Assembly (NCBI GenBank): GCA_009783365.1
Contig: WRHG01000091.1
Span: forward strand, 1 to 7,324
From: Clostridia bacterium
GTDB taxonomy: Bacteria; Bacillota_A; Clostridia; Christensenellales; Aristaeellaceae
Length of the DNA stretch: 7,324 bases
Direction of reading: 5' to 3'
Positions 5,697 through 7,324 of this stretch are shown here, in pieces (within the stretch, counting starts at the first letter, position 1; the number at the start of each line of letters is the position of its first letter). The notes below the pieces were generated by a model. That model was not told where the DNA came from, ran no database searches, and worked only from the letters and a program-made list of their open reading frames with translations. Made by a program: the position numbers and the translations under genes.

Positions 5697-7177
5697 CGTC
5701 TGAACCGATACTGACCGTACAAGATATGCATATGGTATTCCCCGGCGTCCACGCCCTAAAGGGTGTTGATTTTGACCTGTACCCCGCCGAAGTCCACGCG
5801 CTTGTGGGGGAAAACGGCGCGGGCAAATCAACGCTGATTAAAATCCTGTCCGGCGTATACCAGCGTTCCTCCGGCGCGTATTCGCTGAATGGGGAAAAAG
5901 CGGCCTTTCGCTCTCCGGCGGAAGCGATTTCCGCGGGAATCAGCGTTATTTATCAGGAGCTTTCCATTGTGCCCTGCCTGTCGGTCGCCGAAAACATCTA
6001 TTTCGGCAGGCTGCCCGCGGTCCACGGCAGAGTACGGTGGAAAGAGCTGTACGAAAAATCCGAGGAGATCATGGCGCGGATCGGCCTTACCGTAAGCCCC
6101 AAAACCAAGGCGCAGCAATTGAGCCTCGCGCAGCAGCAACTGGTTGAAATTGCCAAGGCGGTGTCGTTGGGGGCGAAGATCATCATCATGGACGAACCCA
6201 CTTCCGCCCTCAGCCCGCGGGAGGTTCAACGCCTGTTCGGGGTAATCCGGACGCTCAAGGCGCAAAATGTGGCGATTATCTATGTTTCCCACAAATTGGA
6301 CGAGGTGTTTGAAATCGCGGATCGCATCTCTGTTTTCAAAGACGGCGCGCTGATGGGCACGATGCCCTCGGGAGATATCGACCAGCAGCGGCTGATTGAA
6401 ATGATGGTGGGGCGTAAACTGAGCGACGTCTTTCCGAAAGGGAAGCGTGCCGTTGGGGAACTTGTGCTCGACGTGAGTCACCTGAGCACGGAGAAAGTTC
6501 ACGATATCAGCTTTCAGGTCCGCCGCGGAGAAATCGTCGGTTTTGCCGGCCTGATGGGATCAGGCCGGACGGAAATGACAAAAGCCCTGTACGGCATTGA
6601 CAAACGCGCAGGCGGGACGGTTTGCGTGGAGGGCGCGGAACTGACACCCAACGCGCCCGTGGCGGCGCGGGAGGCGGGAATGGGCCTGGTGGTTGAAAAC
6701 AGGCGCGAAGGCGGCGTATTCCCCACCATGAGCGTGAAAGCCAATATCACGGTCGTTTCACTGCGCCAACTTGCCAAGGGGCTTCACATCCGAAAAAAAG
6801 AGGAAGCCGCCCAGGCCGGCAGGATGATCGACCGGTTCCGGATCCGGACGCCTTCCATGGAGCAATTGATTTCGAAGCTTTCCGGCGGAAACCAGCAGAA
6901 AGTGCTGCTGGCGCGCTGGCTGACCAAGCAGAACCTAAAGGTGCTTGTGATTGACGAGCCGACGCGCGGCATCGACGTGGGCGCAAAGGCGGAAATCTAT
7001 ACCCTGATGGATCAGCTGGCGAGATCAGGTTTGGCGATCGTCATGGTATCATCCGAACTGCCCGAAATCATCGGCATGTCGGATCGCGTCTATGTCATGA
7101 AGAGCGGCCAAATATCAGGAGAATGTTCCCGCGAACAGGCAACGGAGGCGTTCATCCTGGAAAAAGCGATACAGTAA
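5693..7177 (+). CDS. Ribose/galactose-type ABC transporter double ATPase (RbsA/MglA-like)
   Basis: The 494-residue protein carries two fused ATPase domains and powers the importer on the cytoplasmic face. Domain 1 has Walker A GENGAGKST (39-47), the degenerate signature LSLAQQQ (143-149), Walker B IIIMDEPT (163-170) and switch His200. Domain 2 has an altered Walker A, GLMGSGRTE (286-294), with Arg292 in place of Lys, a full signature LSGGNQQ (396-402), Walker B VLVIDEPT (417-424) and Ser454 where the switch His would be. These asymmetries are usual in RbsA/MglA proteins. The start ATG 5693 overlaps the permease stop (ATGA), suggesting translational coupling, and gives the normal N-terminus TSEPILTVQDMHMVFPG. 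ATG 5669 is in frame and would add eight residues but has a ribosome binding site too close to it. The next gene starts 19 bases downstream. Confidence 0.94.
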   Translation: MTSEPILTVQDMHMVFPGVHALKGVDFDLYPAEVHALVGENGAGKSTLIKILSGVYQRSSGAYSLNGEKAAFRSPAEAISAGISVIYQELSIVPCLSVAENIYFGRLPAVHGRVRWKELYEKSEEIMARIGLTVSPKTKAQQLSLAQQQLVEIAKAVSLGAKIIIMDEPTSALSPREVQRLFGVIRTLKAQNVAIIYVSHKLDEVFEIADRISVFKDGALMGTMPSGDIDQQRLIEMMVGRKLSDVFPKGKRAVGELVLDVSHLSTEKVHDISFQVRRGEIVGFAGLMGSGRTEMTKALYGIDKRAGGTVCVEGAELTPNAPVAAREAGMGLVVENRREGGVFPTMSVKANITVVSLRQLAKGLHIRKKEEAAQAGRMIDRFRIRTPSMEQLISKLSGGNQQKVLLARWLTKQNLKVLVIDEPTRGIDVGAKAEIYTLMDQLARSGLAIVMVSSELPEIIGMSDRVYVMKSGQISGECSREQATEAFILEKAIQ

Positions 7178-7188
7178 TGATCGGAGGA
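7177..7188 (+). promoter_or_regulatory. Ribosome binding site block of the second URO-D-like gene
   Basis: ATGATCGGAGGA overlaps the last base of the ATPase stop codon. GGAGG (7183-7187) lies nine bases before GTG 7197. The block is identical to 2101-2112, although the bases between it and the start codon differ in length and sequence. Confidence 0.7.
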
Positions 7189-7196
7189 CTGTTTTT

Positions 7197-7324
7197 GTGA
7201 AGAAGGATTTTGCCAGGCTGCGCGCCTTGGGCCGCCAAGTCGCGGAAATTGCTCATCTGCCGGTACAGCTTGAAAAAAAGCGGCTGTGGGCGGCCAATAA
7301 CGACCTTCATCCGATACGGCCGAC
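7197..7324 (+). CDS. URO-D superfamily protein, copy 2, 3'-truncated by window edge
   Basis: Only the first 42 codons are present, but they match the 2117-3343 protein at 37 of 42 residues (differences at positions 10, 17, 20, 28 and 40) and at 107 of 126 bases. The shared core includes KKDFARLR, LGRQVA and RLWAANNDLHP. The start is GTG where copy 1 has ATG, fixed by the alignment and by GGAGG nine bases upstream. It follows the ATPase by 19 bases, so it is probably the fourth gene of the transporter operon. Function is inferred only from its paralog. The metal-site residues and the full length lie beyond the window, so it cannot be told here whether the copy is intact. Confidence 0.8.
   Translation, partial: MKKDFARLRALGRQVAEIAHLPVQLEKKRLWAANNDLHPIRP

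Noticed and set aside
5828..6502. 224-codon minus-strand frame inside the ATPase gene
   Set aside because: It lies opposite conserved Walker and signature motifs and its length reflects G+C-rich codon bias.

Overview
The window looks like chromosomal DNA from an anaerobic, fairly GC-rich member of the Firmicutes (Clostridia or a neighbouring lineage). The grounds are Clostridia-like Shine-Dalgarno sites (AAGGAGG, GGAGG, GAGGGAAAAGGA), GTG and TTG starts, a RecX with an N-terminal segment typical of Gram-positives, and a ribose-type ABC operon in SBP-permease-ATPase order. This placement is inference; no rRNA or other marker is present. No tRNA, rRNA, CRISPR array, insertion sequence or transposase is visible.

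Region 1 (1-1940) is ordinary core DNA. It holds the C-terminal part of a beta-lactamase-fold serine hydrolase, then recX nine bases downstream. Convergent to these is a small membrane-anchored protein of unknown function, read from a TTG start behind a strong ribosome binding site.

Region 2 (about 1941-7324) is the interesting part. A protein of the uroporphyrinogen decarboxylase (URO-D)/corrinoid methyltransferase superfamily (2117-3343) stands ahead of a complete ribose-type importer: secreted substrate-binding protein (3603-4604), permease (4671-5696) and double ATPase (5693-7177). A second URO-D-like gene begins 19 bases after the ATPase and runs off the window end. The two URO-D-like genes are close paralogs: 37 of the first 42 residues and 107 of 126 bases agree, and even the 12 bases around the Shine-Dalgarno site are identical. 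The transporter is thus bracketed by two copies of one enzyme family.

The binding-protein gene has its own sigma-A-type promoter (TTGACA, 16 bases, TATATT) and a leader of about 160 bases. A perfect 18-bp hairpin separates it from the permease, a common way to make more binding protein than membrane parts. Permease and ATPase overlap by four bases (ATGA). The working idea, an inference only, is that the importer takes up a small polar or sugar-like compound and that the two URO-D-like enzymes act on it or on a product of it, perhaps by methyl transfer. The importer's substrate is unknown; several positions that contact ribose in E. coli RbsB appear changed. No corrinoid protein, heme or cobalamin biosynthesis gene, or transcriptional regulator lies in the window.
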